64,000 nucleotides of DNA from Phycisphaerales bacterium (lineage in GTDB: Bacteria; Planctomycetota; Phycisphaerae; UBA1845; UTPLA1): NCBI GenBank assembly GCA_020639075.1, contig JACKHI010000001.1, forward strand, positions 1,922,001 to 1,986,000, written 5' to 3'. The notes under the pieces were generated by a model, which was given only the letters and a program-made list of their open reading frames with translations, was not told the DNA's origin and did not search any database. Below are positions 43,097 to 52,513 of the stretch, in pieces (the first letter of the stretch is position 1; every line of letters begins with the position of its first letter). Both the position numbers and the translations under genes were made by a program.

Positions 43097-44305
43097 ATGC
43101 ACTTCAACCTCCGCCAGCCGGCCGTGTGTTTGCAGCGAGCGACCGACGCTCTCCGGGCGTGCATGCGAACGGATGTCGATGCACGCATTGTGCAACGATA
43201 TCGGAGAACCGCCATCGCCGGAGCCATGTGCGTCGCCCTGCAGGTAACGTTTTACTCCATATTGCTAGCGGATGACGAACCACGCGAGCCAATGGTCGAT
43301 ATCGAAGTAGCGTCGATCCGGATCGAATCGCTGCAGTACCCGGAGATTACCGTCGCCCCGGACCTGCGCCAGTATTACGTCGTCGACTACCGCGTCCGAA
43401 ATGTGGGGAGTGATCCGATCTGGTTTCATTGGGCGGACCCGTATTTCCGTGGCAAAGGTCGATTCCAGCAGCACGCCGCTCGATTTCCATTCGACAGTGA
43501 GGATACGCTGACGGGGGTCCAGGCCGAGGAAATCCCCGCGGAGAAGACACTTCAATTCACGTCGCGTTACCCTCTGCTTGCCGGCCATCGTCGCTACCGC
43601 GTGGAGTTTGCCGTCGCGGGCCCGCTGCCAAAATCAATATCCGAATCGATGCAAACTCTCAGCCCGATGATGTCGTGGAGACACGTCGACAAATCAAGAG
43701 ACGATGTCGTCGAATCTATCCATCGCAGTTTTCGTCCGCGGCGAGTGACAATCAACCTACCGGAGTCAGCAGGGATAACTTCGCCGCTGTCGATTCACCG
43801 AATCAGCGTGGACCCCGTCGGCGAGGAAGATTACATGACACGCGATGGCAAACGCGATACGCGTCCGGAGTGTTTCAAATCCACGTACCGATTCACCAAC
43901 CGCTCTGAACGACCGGTGTTCTTGATCGTGAGTAAGCCAGACGGGTTTTGGAATTTCCGCGATCCGATGGATACCGGCATGACGTTTGATGCAACGCTCG
44001 GCCTGCTTGACCTTCGCTGGTCGGACAGCATTATCTGTATCATATCCCTGCCCACGATTCACTTCATTGAAATTGCGGGAACCGAAACTGAGGATATGAG
44101 CTTCTTCCTCCCGAATCATCCGGCAATCAGTACATTCGCATTCGCGGCCAACCTCACGCCGGAGGAAACGCGTACGTTGAAATCGTACGAAGGGCACCAT
44201 GCGCGACGCGAGGAGCGGACGTGGATCATAGGTCACACGACGGCCGTCTGGGTCGATCACGATGCCGAAACGCTGGTCGAGCCGGTCAAGCGCGATTCAC
44301 ATTGA
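43097..44305 (+). CDS. Exported protein of unknown function
   Basis: 402 residues if the ATG at 43097 is used (GAGGG eight bases upstream); ATG 43163 and the open extension to 42881 are alternatives. A hydrophobic stretch about 39-57 (AIAGAMCVALQVTFYSILLA) acts as signal or anchor. Two similar beta-rich halves follow, each with a pattern like YVVDYRVRNVGSDPIWFHW (about 99-117) and STYRFTNRSERPVFLIVS (about 262-279), suggesting duplicated immunoglobulin-like domains. No catalytic motif. Unknown family, no related neighbours. Confidence 0.6.
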   Translation: MHFNLRQPAVCLQRATDALRACMRTDVDARIVQRYRRTAIAGAMCVALQVTFYSILLADDEPREPMVDIEVASIRIESLQYPEITVAPDLRQYYVVDYRVRNVGSDPIWFHWADPYFRGKGRFQQHAARFPFDSEDTLTGVQAEEIPAEKTLQFTSRYPLLAGHRRYRVEFAVAGPLPKSISESMQTLSPMMSWRHVDKSRDDVVESIHRSFRPRRVTINLPESAGITSPLSIHRISVDPVGEEDYMTRDGKRDTRPECFKSTYRFTNRSERPVFLIVSKPDGFWNFRDPMDTGMTFDATLGLLDLRWSDSIICIISLPTIHFIEIAGTETEDMSFFLPNHPAISTFAFAANLTPEETRTLKSYEGHHARREERTWIIGHTTAVWVDHDAETLVEPVKRDSH

Positions 44306-44728
44306 CGGCAAGCGAATGACCCGCATCCCAGAGACGATTCAACGGGGGCACGGGAATGCGCGGTTTCGCGGACGACGGCATGCGTGCTGCGAAACTCTAT
44401 CGGCCAGATGCCTCCTTCTTACGGCCAAAGTGTCCCTGGCTGCACGCCGCGATGACGTCTCCAATCGTACAACGGCGCATCCGCGCAAAGCGAAGCACGC
44501 AACTGGGTCATTAACCACACGCGTCCCATCTACGTCGCGCACAGCGTCAACGCCAAGCCACAGCCCTACCCACCGCGGCAATAAACACGCTTGTCACGGA
44601 TATACGGGAATGGCCGCCCACTTCCGAACCGCGACCGTTAGGGAGTCCGGTCGCGCAACGCGAAGGTTGCGCGACGACCTCATGCGGCGCGTGATCATGC
44701 AATGGGTGATGAAATGTCAAAAGACGGT
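44306..44728. other. Intergenic stretch with hairpin repeat
   Basis: 423 bases between convergent genes. At 44631-44675 two fused hairpins: GCGACCG/CGGTCGC (44631-44637 with 44648-44654) and GTCGCGCAAC/GTTGCGCGAC (44650-44659 with 44666-44675). The first matches a copy at 50917-50939 after pyrE (same ten-base loop with one change). Nothing else identifiable. Confidence 0.6.
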
Positions 44729-45214
44729 TCAGTCCTTCAGACGTGCTGCGCTTCGGCGTTTGAAATGGACTTCAACGATTGTGATGAGTTCGTCGCGTGA
44801 AACCGGTTTGAGGAGGACATCATCATAGCCCGCATTGATGAGTGCCGCGCGGTTTTCCGAATCTCGTTTCCACGCCATTGCGATAATGGTGCGAGTGAAG
44901 CCGCCGTCGCGCAAGCGACCGATCGCGTCGACGTCGCGAATGTCAGGAAGATTGGCGTTCAGCAGGACGATATCCGTATCTTCATCTCGGGCGTCGACGC
45001 CGAACAGCGTGGCGACCGCTTCAGCGCTGCCGGACGTCGCCGTCACGCGGGCCCCCTCCGCAGCCAGAAAGCGCTCAATCAGCTTTCGCTGTGACGGATC
45101 GCCTTCAGCAACAAGAATACTGCATTTGTCGAGGCGGCGCGTACAAACCTCGCTGGCAGAGACGGGCGTCTCATGCGGATCTGATTCTGGCGGCAGCGGC
45201 TCGAAGTCAAACAT
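44729..45214 (-). CDS. Stand-alone degenerate receiver (pseudo-receiver) protein
   Basis: 161 residues from the ATG at 45214 (TAGGAAAAG upstream). A receiver fold spans about 31-150 with most structural residues, but the phospho-acceptor Asp is Asn (N86 in IVLLNANLP), the second acidic residue is Gly (E37-G38 in LVAEGDP) and the switch Thr/Ser is Ala (IIAMAW). The conserved Lys (LLKPVS, K126) remains. It probably works without His-Asp phosphorylation, by protein contacts or another ligand. A disordered N-terminal 30 residues precedes. A longer frame to 45289 lacks a ribosome site. Confidence 0.85.
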   Translation of the reverse strand: MFDFEPLPPESDPHETPVSASEVCTRRLDKCSILVAEGDPSQRKLIERFLAAEGARVTATSGSAEAVATLFGVDARDEDTDIVLLNANLPDIRDVDAIGRLRDGGFTRTIIAMAWKRDSENRAALINAGYDDVLLKPVSRDELITIVEVHFKRRSAARLKD

Positions 45215-45695
45215 CTTACTTTTCCTACCCCGGCCCCTATCGGACTGGTTCCGTGCGGACTTGACTATAGGGTGCATACTGTCTGCCAAGAGTGTGGCAC
45301 GACCGAAAAAATGCAGTCCGGTCGATTCCCGTCACCAGGGGGCGGGCAATCCACGTCTGGCATATCCCGATATTGAGCATCCTCTAATCGACGCTGATGA
45401 CAGGTGTCTGGACGTCTATGCCAAGGATCACCAAATCCGACGTTGGTGTGACAACGCCTGTCCGCATGATGCAGTCCGAGTGCGCATGAATTGCGCGAAA
45501 CGCAGCAGATTCCACTGGCAAAGGATGGCTTCATACACAACAATGAACTGTGCGCTCCCGATGTTGAGGATTCCACCTCTTACTAGACCCAACGGACTTC
45601 CAATACGGGAGCGCACTGCGCAAAAATAGACTCTGAGATCCCGATCACGCACTGCACCTGCGCTAATCCGCCGTTTCCGAGATCCAGGGAAAATC
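45215..45695. other. Intergenic stretch with long inverted repeat
   Basis: 481 bases between two minus-strand genes. GTGCGCTCCCG (45550-45560) pairs perfectly with CGGGAGCGCAC (45606-45616) around a 45-base loop, 80 bases after the S9 peptidase stop; it may be a repeat element or a terminator. No gene. Confidence 0.5.
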
Positions 45696-47759
45696 CTACT
45701 TCTTTGTCCATTGATCGAGCCACTCGATCACCGTCTCATGCCACTGAATGCTGTTCGATGGCTTGAGCACCCAGTGATTTTCATCCGGGAAATAGAGGAA
45801 CTTGCTGGGGATTCCGCGGCGCTGCAGCGCCGTGAACGTGCTCATGCCCTGTGTGTCGACCACACGGTAGTCCATTCCGCCGTGAATCACGAGCATGGGC
45901 GTCTTCCAGTTCTTGACGAAGTTCAGCGGATTGTGCTTCTCATATCCGTCCGGATTCTCCCAGGGCGCTCCGCCGTGCTCCCATTCCGGGAACCAAAGCT
46001 CCTCCGTGTCGAAGTAGGCCAATCGCTCGCATAGATTCCCGTCGTGGTTGACAAGACAGCGGAATCGATCGGACCAGTTCCCCGCAATCCAGTTGATCAT
46101 GTAGCCGCCGTACGACGCCCCCAGCGCACTGACGCGACGGCCGTCCAACCAGTCGTATTTGTCTAGCGCCGCGTCGAGCCCCTTCTTCAAATCCTCCAGC
46201 GGTTTGCCTCCCCAGTCGTTGCGGATCGAATCCGTAAACGCCTGGCCGTAGCCCGTCGAACCATGAAAGTCGATCATGACAGCCGCATAGCCGGCCCCGG
46301 CATACGCCTGGGGATTCCAGCGATAGTGAAAGTGATTGCCGAATGAACCTTGTGGCCCGCCGTGTATCAGGAAGGCGATCGGGTACTTTCGAGAAACGCT
46401 GAAATCGACCGGTTTGACGACGTAACCGTGAACCTGTTCGCCGTTCCATCCCTTGAACGTAAACTGTTCGTAGTCACCCATTCGCGCCGCGGCGACTTTC
46501 TCCTTGTTGATCTGCGTGACGGGCTTTTCGTCGGACCCGTCCCGCGCGATAGTAAAGAGTTCGGCGGGTGACTTAAGCGTATCGCGCGAAAATAGAAGAC
46601 GCTTGTCGATCACGTTGATGCCGCCGTTCGACCCCTGCTCGACGATGGTCTTCACACGACCCGTTTCGACGTCGATCGCGAAAATGGAATTCTGCCCCAG
46701 ATTGCCAGCGGACGTGTAGATCGTCGCAGCATCGGGCGCCCAGGCAATCTCGCTCGGAGACCGATCCCATTCGTCCGTCAACACGCGCTCTGACCCCGTT
46801 CTCCAGTCCCGGAGCACAATTCGGAATCGATCGGCTTCGAATCCCGCACGACTCATTGCAAGATAGGCGAGCGTCTCGCCGTCAGGCGAAAAAACGGGCG
46901 TCGTGTCCCACGCCTTGTTTTGTTTGGTCAGTCGCTTCGGACGTGAACTGCCGTCGATACTCGCCGTGAAGAGATCGAAGTTGACGCTCCACGCCTCTTC
47001 GCGCCCTTCGTCCCGACACGCAAACACGATGCCGTACCCCTGCGGTGTAAACGTGATCTCCTCCGGGCCGCCGAACGGCTTGGACGGCGCATCGGCGTCC
47101 ATACCGCGCATGATATCGATCGATTCGTCGTCACTGTCGAGCTTGCGAACGAAGATGTGCGAGCGACGACCGTCCTTCCACGTGTCCCAGTGTCGGAAAA
47201 ACAGCTTGTCGTACACCCGGCCGGTCTGCTTCTGCTTCGCGATTTCGTCCAACCGGTCGACCGTATCCTTGACGGATTTCAACTCGGGAAAGACCTCCAT
47301 CGTGTACGCGATGTGTTTGCCCGACGGCGCGACGACGAGATTGCCGACATCAAGCGGCTCCTTTGTGACCTGTCGGGCTTCGCCGCCGGACATTGGCAGC
47401 CGCCAGACCTGCATGGAACCCGATCGCGAAGAAAGAAAGAAAATCTCGGAGCCGTCGGCCGACCAGCGGGGGTTCACGTCAGCCGCCGGGTCCGTGGTCA
47501 ACTGTTTGATCATCGATCCGTCCGTCGCCGCAAGCCAGAGATCGGTGCGGCCCTTGTCCGCCTCGAGATCGGTCGATCGAAGCGTAAAAACCACGTACGC
47601 GCCGTCGGGCGACACGTGGGGATCGCCGACGCGATCCATGGCGAGCATGTCGCGAACACCGAATGGATGCGTGTCCTCGGCGAACGAAAGCCGTGGCGCC
47701 GCGAACGCCGTCATCAAAGCTGCTGCGAGAGAGAATCTGCGAATCGATCGTCGCGTCAT
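45696..47759 (-). CDS. Exported S9 family serine peptidase (acylaminoacyl-peptidase/DPP-like)
   Basis: 687 residues with signal peptide (cleavage about 27, LSFAED). N-terminal seven-bladed beta-propeller of WD40-like units (HVSPDGAYVVFTLRS, PRWSADGSEIFFLSSRS, PVFSPDGETLAYLA), then an alpha/beta hydrolase domain from about 420. Triad: Ser in GASYGGYM (about 540-547), Asp in HGGMDYRV and His in DENHWV. Cleaves short peptides, with the propeller filtering substrates. It fits with the secreted proteases at 27-31 kb as part of peptide scavenging. Confidence 0.92.
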   Translation of the reverse strand: MTRRSIRRFSLAAALMTAFAAPRLSFAEDTHPFGVRDMLAMDRVGDPHVSPDGAYVVFTLRSTDLEADKGRTDLWLAATDGSMIKQLTTDPAADVNPRWSADGSEIFFLSSRSGSMQVWRLPMSGGEARQVTKEPLDVGNLVVAPSGKHIAYTMEVFPELKSVKDTVDRLDEIAKQKQTGRVYDKLFFRHWDTWKDGRRSHIFVRKLDSDDESIDIMRGMDADAPSKPFGGPEEITFTPQGYGIVFACRDEGREEAWSVNFDLFTASIDGSSRPKRLTKQNKAWDTTPVFSPDGETLAYLAMSRAGFEADRFRIVLRDWRTGSERVLTDEWDRSPSEIAWAPDAATIYTSAGNLGQNSIFAIDVETGRVKTIVEQGSNGGINVIDKRLLFSRDTLKSPAELFTIARDGSDEKPVTQINKEKVAAARMGDYEQFTFKGWNGEQVHGYVVKPVDFSVSRKYPIAFLIHGGPQGSFGNHFHYRWNPQAYAGAGYAAVMIDFHGSTGYGQAFTDSIRNDWGGKPLEDLKKGLDAALDKYDWLDGRRVSALGASYGGYMINWIAGNWSDRFRCLVNHDGNLCERLAYFDTEELWFPEWEHGGAPWENPDGYEKHNPLNFVKNWKTPMLVIHGGMDYRVVDTQGMSTFTALQRRGIPSKFLYFPDENHWVLKPSNSIQWHETVIEWLDQWTKK

Positions 47760-47912
47760 GAGGTCGTGCTCCCGATTGATGGTTCGAATGCTTGGCTCCC
47801 TACCCTAATGTACGAACGGCGTCGGGCAAAGTCGCATTCGCAACGCCCTGCCGGCAGACAACGCCGACGGACCGTTTGCCAGACTCGCGATGCCTACCTA
47901 GCATACGCCTCC

Positions 47913-48899
47913 ATGCTGACGCTACGAGACGAAAAACGGTGGATCGGGTTCTGGATGCCGGCCGCGGCCGTAATGCTGGCCGCTTCATGTTCGCAATTCA
48001 AGATGCCGGACGCAGACCGAGGGCCGGTCGCCGTCCAGACAGAGGATTGGTCCTACGGCCGCTCCGCCGGGTCGATGGCGCGCAGTCAACACTACGTCCT
48101 GCACACAACGTGCAGCGAAGAGCCGTTTGTGGACGCGTTGCCGACCTTCATGGAGGCCTGCTACGACGCCTACGGCGAATTGCTCCCTCCGGCCAAACAA
48201 CCGGGCGAGCCGATGAAGGCCTATCTCTTCCAGAAGCGCGCGGATTGGGAGCGATTCACAAACGAGTTCTCTCCCACAAGAGCGCCGACATACTTGAAAA
48301 TTCGCCGCGGCGGCTACTCCGAACGCGGCGTGACAGTCTCGCATTATTCCAGCCAACGAGGGACGCTCGCGATCCTGGCGCACGAAGGGCTCCACCAATA
48401 TCTCGAGGCAACGGATCGCGGCCGGATTCCGGCATGGATCAACGAGGGGTTGGCGTGCTATTTTGAGTCCTTCGACCTGCAGAACGGGCGACCCGTCTTC
48501 AAGCCCGAGCGCAATTCGCTGCGATCGCCCTACCTGCGCGAAGCCCTTCAACGTGATAACCTGATTCCGCTGAAGGAAATCCTCGGCACGAATGCCGGCG
48601 CCGCCGTGCATCGACCGACGGGGCACGTCCGAAGCTACTACGCCCAGGAATGGTCGCTTGTGCTCTTCTTACTGAGCGACGAAGCGCCGTCGGAATATCG
48701 CGATGGCTTCAAGAAACTCCTCGATGATCTGGGAACCGTCACAATGGAACAACGGGCGACAAGCCGGCTGAACGCGTTGGGCGATGGTTCCGTGAGTCCC
48801 GGCGAGGCCGTCTTCCGCATCTACATTACGGAAGATCTCGACCAGTTTGACGCCGACTATCGTGCGTATCTGAAGAAACTCCTGCGACTGGAATCCTGA
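47913..48899 (+). CDS. DUF1570-like lipoprotein with zinc-peptidase-like motif
   Basis: 328 residues from the ATG at 47913. Lipobox MLAASC (Cys 26) anchors it. A gluzincin-like site is visible: HEGLH (157-161) and a downstream Glu in WINEGLACYFE (E178), as in DUF1570 proteins common in planctomycetes. Whether it cleaves peptides is unproven. The C-terminal 120 residues are helical. The same frame runs open back to 47157 through the peptidase start region, but without a ribosome site. It is 10 bases upstream of purB, yet probably unrelated in function. Confidence 0.75.
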   Translation: MLTLRDEKRWIGFWMPAAAVMLAASCSQFKMPDADRGPVAVQTEDWSYGRSAGSMARSQHYVLHTTCSEEPFVDALPTFMEACYDAYGELLPPAKQPGEPMKAYLFQKRADWERFTNEFSPTRAPTYLKIRRGGYSERGVTVSHYSSQRGTLAILAHEGLHQYLEATDRGRIPAWINEGLACYFESFDLQNGRPVFKPERNSLRSPYLREALQRDNLIPLKEILGTNAGAAVHRPTGHVRSYYAQEWSLVLFLLSDEAPSEYRDGFKKLLDDLGTVTMEQRATSRLNALGDGSVSPGEAVFRIYITEDLDQFDADYRAYLKKLLRLES

Positions 48900-48909
48900 G
48901 TAACGCAAC

Positions 48910-50373
48910 ATGGCGAAATCACGACCACGGGCGGGCGGCAATCCGGATCCTCTCGACGCATACCAGTCTCCTCTCGTCGCGCGAAACGCGTCGCGCGACA
49001 TGTCGGCCGTTTTCTCACCGCGACGACGCGCAGTGACGTGGCGACGCATCTGGCTCGCACTCGCCGAAGCGCAACACGAGATGGGCCTGCCGATCAAGGC
49101 GGCGCAGGTTCGCGCCCTGAAGTCGAAGCTGAACGAGATCGACTTCAAGGCCGTCGCGAAGCACGAAAAGCAGCTGCGGCACGACGTCATGGCCCATCTG
49201 CACGCCTTCGGCGACATGGCGCCCGCGGCGCGCGGCATCCTGCATCTCGGTGCAACCAGCATGGATGTCGTCGACAACGCCGACCTGATCCTGATGCGCG
49301 AAGCGCTCGGAATCACCCGCGAGTGGCTCATCACCGCCATCGACGCATTCGCCGAGCAGATGCGCGAGCATAAGGCGCTGCCCTGCCTCGGCTTCACGCA
49401 CTACCAACCTGCGCAACTGACGACGCTCGGCAAGCGATGCTCGCTGTGGTGCTGGGATTTCGTCCGCGACCTCGAAGCGATCGACGCGCTGTGCGACACG
49501 CTGCCGTTCCGAGGCATCCGAGGCGCGACGGGTACGCAGGCGAGCTTCCTGAAGCTGTTCGACGGCAGCGCATCGAAAGTCGCGAAGCTTGAACAACTCG
49601 TCGCGAGCAAGCTCGGATTCAGCGCCTGCGAGCCGGTCTGCGCACAGACCTATTCGCGCAAACTCGATGCCCAAGTCGTCTCGGCGCTCTGCAACATCGC
49701 CGCCGGCGCTCACAAATTCGCCAACGACATCCGCCTCCTGGCAAACCTGAAGGAGATCGAAGAACCGTTCGGCAAGTCGCAGATCGGCAGTTCCGCAATG
49801 CCATACAAAAGGAACCCGATGCTCTGCGAACGCGCGACGGGGCTCGCTCGATTCGTAATCAGCCTTGCTCAATCCGCCTTCCAGAACGCGGCCGAGCAAT
49901 GGCTCGAGCGAACGCTCGATGATTCGAGCAACAAGCGACTGCTCATTCCCGAAGCGTTCCTGGCGACGGACGGTATTCTGCAGATCGTCGTGAGCGTCGC
50001 TCGCGGTTTCGTCGTCTATCCCGAAATGATCCGCGCCCGAATCAACGCCGAGCTGCCGTTCATGGCATCGGAGAACATTCTGATGGCCGCGACCGCCGCC
50101 GGCGGAGATCGACAGGAACTCCATGAACGTATCCGTCGACATTCGCAGGCGGCGGCGAACGAAGTCAAACAACACGGTCGGCCCAACGATCTGCTCGATC
50201 GGCTCAGCGGCGACGACGCGTTCGCCAAAGTCAACTTCGACAAGTTGCTCGACCCGAAGGCCTTCGTCGGCCTTGCTCCGCAACAGGTCGACGCGTTCCT
50301 GAAGAACGTCGTCGGGCCGATCCAGAAGAAACATCGCAACACGCCTCGGCGCGAACCGGAGATCAGCGTATGA
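48910..50373 (+). CDS. purB: Adenylosuccinate lyase
   Basis: 487 residues. Releases fumarate from SAICAR and adenylosuccinate, two steps of purine synthesis. The signature SSAMPYKRNPMLCER (about 296-310) with the catalytic Ser loop, GATSMDVVDNADL (about 117-129, usually TSxxxxDN) and THYQPAQLTTLGKR (about 163-176) are present. This resembles the longer, eukaryotic-type PurB rather than the ~430-residue Bacillus type. It overlaps pyrE by four bases (ATGA), so purine and pyrimidine genes are translationally coupled. Confidence 0.94.
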   Translation: MAKSRPRAGGNPDPLDAYQSPLVARNASRDMSAVFSPRRRAVTWRRIWLALAEAQHEMGLPIKAAQVRALKSKLNEIDFKAVAKHEKQLRHDVMAHLHAFGDMAPAARGILHLGATSMDVVDNADLILMREALGITREWLITAIDAFAEQMREHKALPCLGFTHYQPAQLTTLGKRCSLWCWDFVRDLEAIDALCDTLPFRGIRGATGTQASFLKLFDGSASKVAKLEQLVASKLGFSACEPVCAQTYSRKLDAQVVSALCNIAAGAHKFANDIRLLANLKEIEEPFGKSQIGSSAMPYKRNPMLCERATGLARFVISLAQSAFQNAAEQWLERTLDDSSNKRLLIPEAFLATDGILQIVVSVARGFVVYPEMIRARINAELPFMASENILMAATAAGGDRQELHERIRRHSQAAANEVKQHGRPNDLLDRLSGDDAFAKVNFDKLLDPKAFVGLAPQQVDAFLKNVVGPIQKKHRNTPRREPEISV

Positions 50374-50900
50374 CGAAACAGGAACTGGCGGATCGGATTC
50401 GAGCGGCGAGCTTTCTCGAAGGAACGTTTACGCTCCGCTCGGGTCGCACATCGAACTTTTACGTCGATAAGTACCTCTTCGAAACGCAGCCCGAGATCCT
50501 CGCGGAAGTCGGCAAGCGCCTCGCCGAACATGTCGGCAGCGACACGACGCGCATCGCCGGCGCGGAGCTTGGCGGCGTCGCGCTCGCCGCGGCAACATCG
50601 ATGGCCTGCGGTCTTCCCTTCCTCATCGTCCGCAATAAGAAGAAGGAATACGGCACGAGCAAGGACTTCGAAGGCGCGCTGGTGAAAGGCGATCGCATCC
50701 TGCTTGTCGAAGACATCGCAACGACCGGCGGCCAGGTGCTCGAAGCCGCGAAGACGCTGACGCAGGCCGGTGCGACAGTCGAGAGAATCGTCGCCGTCGT
50801 CGATCGCATGGAAGGCGCGCGAGACAACATCGAATCCGCGGGCTTCGCCTTCGATTCGCTTCTCAATGCCCGCGACCTGCGCCTGCCCGGCGCCGAATAG
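50370..50900 (+). CDS. pyrE: Orotate phosphoribosyltransferase
   Basis: 176 residues, a short OPRTase. Makes OMP from orotate and PRPP. The PRPP loop ILLVEDIATTGGQVLEAA (about 110-127), the Lys-rich flexible loop RNKKKEYGTSKDFEG (about 88-102, usually RKEPKxHGT) and the N-terminal GTFTLRSGRTSNFYVDKY (about 18-35) define it. The Ala-Leu rich C-terminus ends right after the core fold. Couples to purB by an ATGA overlap. Confidence 0.93.
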   Translation: MTKQELADRIRAASFLEGTFTLRSGRTSNFYVDKYLFETQPEILAEVGKRLAEHVGSDTTRIAGAELGGVALAAATSMACGLPFLIVRNKKKEYGTSKDFEGALVKGDRILLVEDIATTGGQVLEAAKTLTQAGATVERIVAVVDRMEGARDNIESAGFAFDSLLNARDLRLPGAE

Positions 50901-50916
50901 CATTGCGTACAGAACC

Positions 50917-50939
50917 GCGACCGTAAGGGAGTCGGTCGC
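50917..50939. repeat. Hairpin repeat after pyrE
   Basis: GCGACCG/CGGTCGC arms with TAAGGGAGT loop, 17 bases after the pyrE stop. Same family as 44631-44654; probably also serves as a transcription end. Confidence 0.65.
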
Positions 50940-51157
50940 GCGATGTTCGCCTTGCGTATGAAATCGTGCAGCGCGCGACCGCAACCATGCCCCGCGCAGT
51001 CGTCTCCCCGGCGCCCCATCCGTTCTCGGTCCTCCCCAAGGCGTGCCGCCAACGAACACGCCCCTCTTCTCGGAACAACACGAACGCCGCCGTTGCTCTC
51101 GGACGCTGCACTTCATCCGGCATCAAGCCTGAAGAACTTCCGGGCGAAAAACGATCT

Positions 51158-51180
51158 GGCGGCGCGGTTTTTGCGCCGCC
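51158..51180 (+). promoter_or_regulatory. Hairpin abutting the gdhA ribosome site
   Basis: Perfect 8-bp stem GGCGGCGC/GCGCCGCC with loop GGTTTTT, ending two bases before AAAGGAG and 16 before the ATG. The position suits translational control or transcript stability. No T run, so not a terminator. Confidence 0.45.
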
Positions 51181-51196
51181 CAAAGGAGATCGAGAC

Positions 51197-52513
51197 ATGG
51201 CATCGAACGTGATGACGCGGCCGGCGACGAAGAAGCTCAAGAACAACAAGCCGAAGCCCCATGAGACGAAACCGTCGCCGAACCACATGGACTTCAATCG
51301 CATCACGGACGAACAGTTCCTTGAAGCGGCCGACGTCATCAAGCTCGAACCCGAAATCAGCATGCTCCTGCGCACGCCGTATCGCGAACTCATCGTGCAG
51401 ATTCCCGTGCGCATGGATGACGGCCATCTCGAACTCTTCCACGGATATCGCGTGCAGCACAACGGCGTTCGCGGTCCGTACAAAGGCGGCCTGCGATTCC
51501 ATCCCGAAGTCGATCTCAACGAAGTCCGATCGCTCGCAGCCCTGATGAGCTGGAAGACGGCGATCGTCGACGTGCCGTTCGGCGGCGCGAAAGGCGGCGT
51601 CACTTGCGATCCGTCGAAGATGTCCCGGCAGGAACTCCAGGGCCTCACCCGCGGTCTGACCTCCAAGATCGACATGGCCCTCGGCGTGTATCGCGACATC
51701 CCCGCGCCGGACATGAACACGAACGCGCAGGTCATGGCGTGGATCATGGACGAATACGGCAAGAAGCACGGGTACACGCCGGCGATCGTCACGGGCAAGC
51801 CCGTCAACCTCGGCGGCAGCGAAGGCCGCGAAGAAGCCACGGGCCGCGGCACGATGATCATCGCCCGCGAAGCCTGCAAGGCCAACGGCATGCAGTTCAA
51901 GGGCGCGACCGTCGCCATCCAGGGCTTCGGCAACGTCGGATCCTGGTCGGCGAAACTCTTCGCCGAAGAAGGCGCGACGATCGTCGCCGTCAGCGACATC
52001 AAGGGCGGCATCCACAATCCGAAGGGATTCGACATGCCCGCGCTGCTCAAGCATGTGAAGGAAACCGGCAGCGTCGTCGACTTCAAGGGCTCCAAGCCGA
52101 TCGCCAATGACGAGCTGCTGCTGCTCGACGTCGACCTGCTCGTCCCGGCCGCGCTTGGCGGCGTCATCAATCGCGACAACGCCGAACTCGTCCGCGCGAA
52201 GATGGTCATCGAGGCCGCCAACTCGCCGATCACACCGCGGGCGGACGAATTGCTGCGAATTCGAGGCGTCCAGGTCGTGCCGGACATTCTCGTGAACGCC
52301 GGCGGCGTCACGGTCTCGTACTTCGAGTGGGTCCAGAACCTCCAGCAGTTCCACTGGGACCTGCGTACCGTCAACAGCGAACTCGAGCGCCGCATGATCA
52401 AGGCATGGCGCGCCGTGTACGCGGCGCAACAGGAACGACGGGTACCGCTGCGCATCGCGGCATACTGCGTCGCCCTGACGAAACTGGCCGAAGCGACGCG
52501 CCAGCGATATTGA
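51197..52513 (+). CDS. gdhA: Glutamate dehydrogenase
   Basis: 438 residues from the ATG at 51197 (AAAGGAGAT upstream). Interconverts glutamate and 2-oxoglutarate plus ammonia. Visible: PVRMDDGHLELFHGYRVQHN about 73-92, KGGLRFHPEVDLNEV about 98-112 (substrate Lys), the FGGAKGG loop about 128-134 with catalytic Lys and the following DPSKMSRQEL, and the dinucleotide fold IQGFGNVGSWSAK about 239-251. The FGN-VGS loop and acidic residue at the end of beta-2 suggest NAD preference, but this is uncertain. A longer frame to 50966 runs through the repeat zone and is rejected. An N-terminal Lys-rich tail of ~25 residues is unusual. Confidence 0.94.
   Translation: MASNVMTRPATKKLKNNKPKPHETKPSPNHMDFNRITDEQFLEAADVIKLEPEISMLLRTPYRELIVQIPVRMDDGHLELFHGYRVQHNGVRGPYKGGLRFHPEVDLNEVRSLAALMSWKTAIVDVPFGGAKGGVTCDPSKMSRQELQGLTRGLTSKIDMALGVYRDIPAPDMNTNAQVMAWIMDEYGKKHGYTPAIVTGKPVNLGGSEGREEATGRGTMIIAREACKANGMQFKGATVAIQGFGNVGSWSAKLFAEEGATIVAVSDIKGGIHNPKGFDMPALLKHVKETGSVVDFKGSKPIANDELLLLDVDLLVPAALGGVINRDNAELVRAKMVIEAANSPITPRADELLRIRGVQVVPDILVNAGGVTVSYFEWVQNLQQFHWDLRTVNSELERRMIKAWRAVYAAQQERRVPLRIAAYCVALTKLAEATRQRY

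Noticed and set aside
47157..47912. Upstream extension of the DUF1570-like lipoprotein
   Set aside because: Would overlap the S9 peptidase gene by about 600 bases and bury the lipobox; ATG 47913 gives a proper lipoprotein signal.
49015..50334. 439-residue minus-strand frame opposite purB
   Set aside because: Shadow frame; purB has clear motifs and the antisense frame has none.
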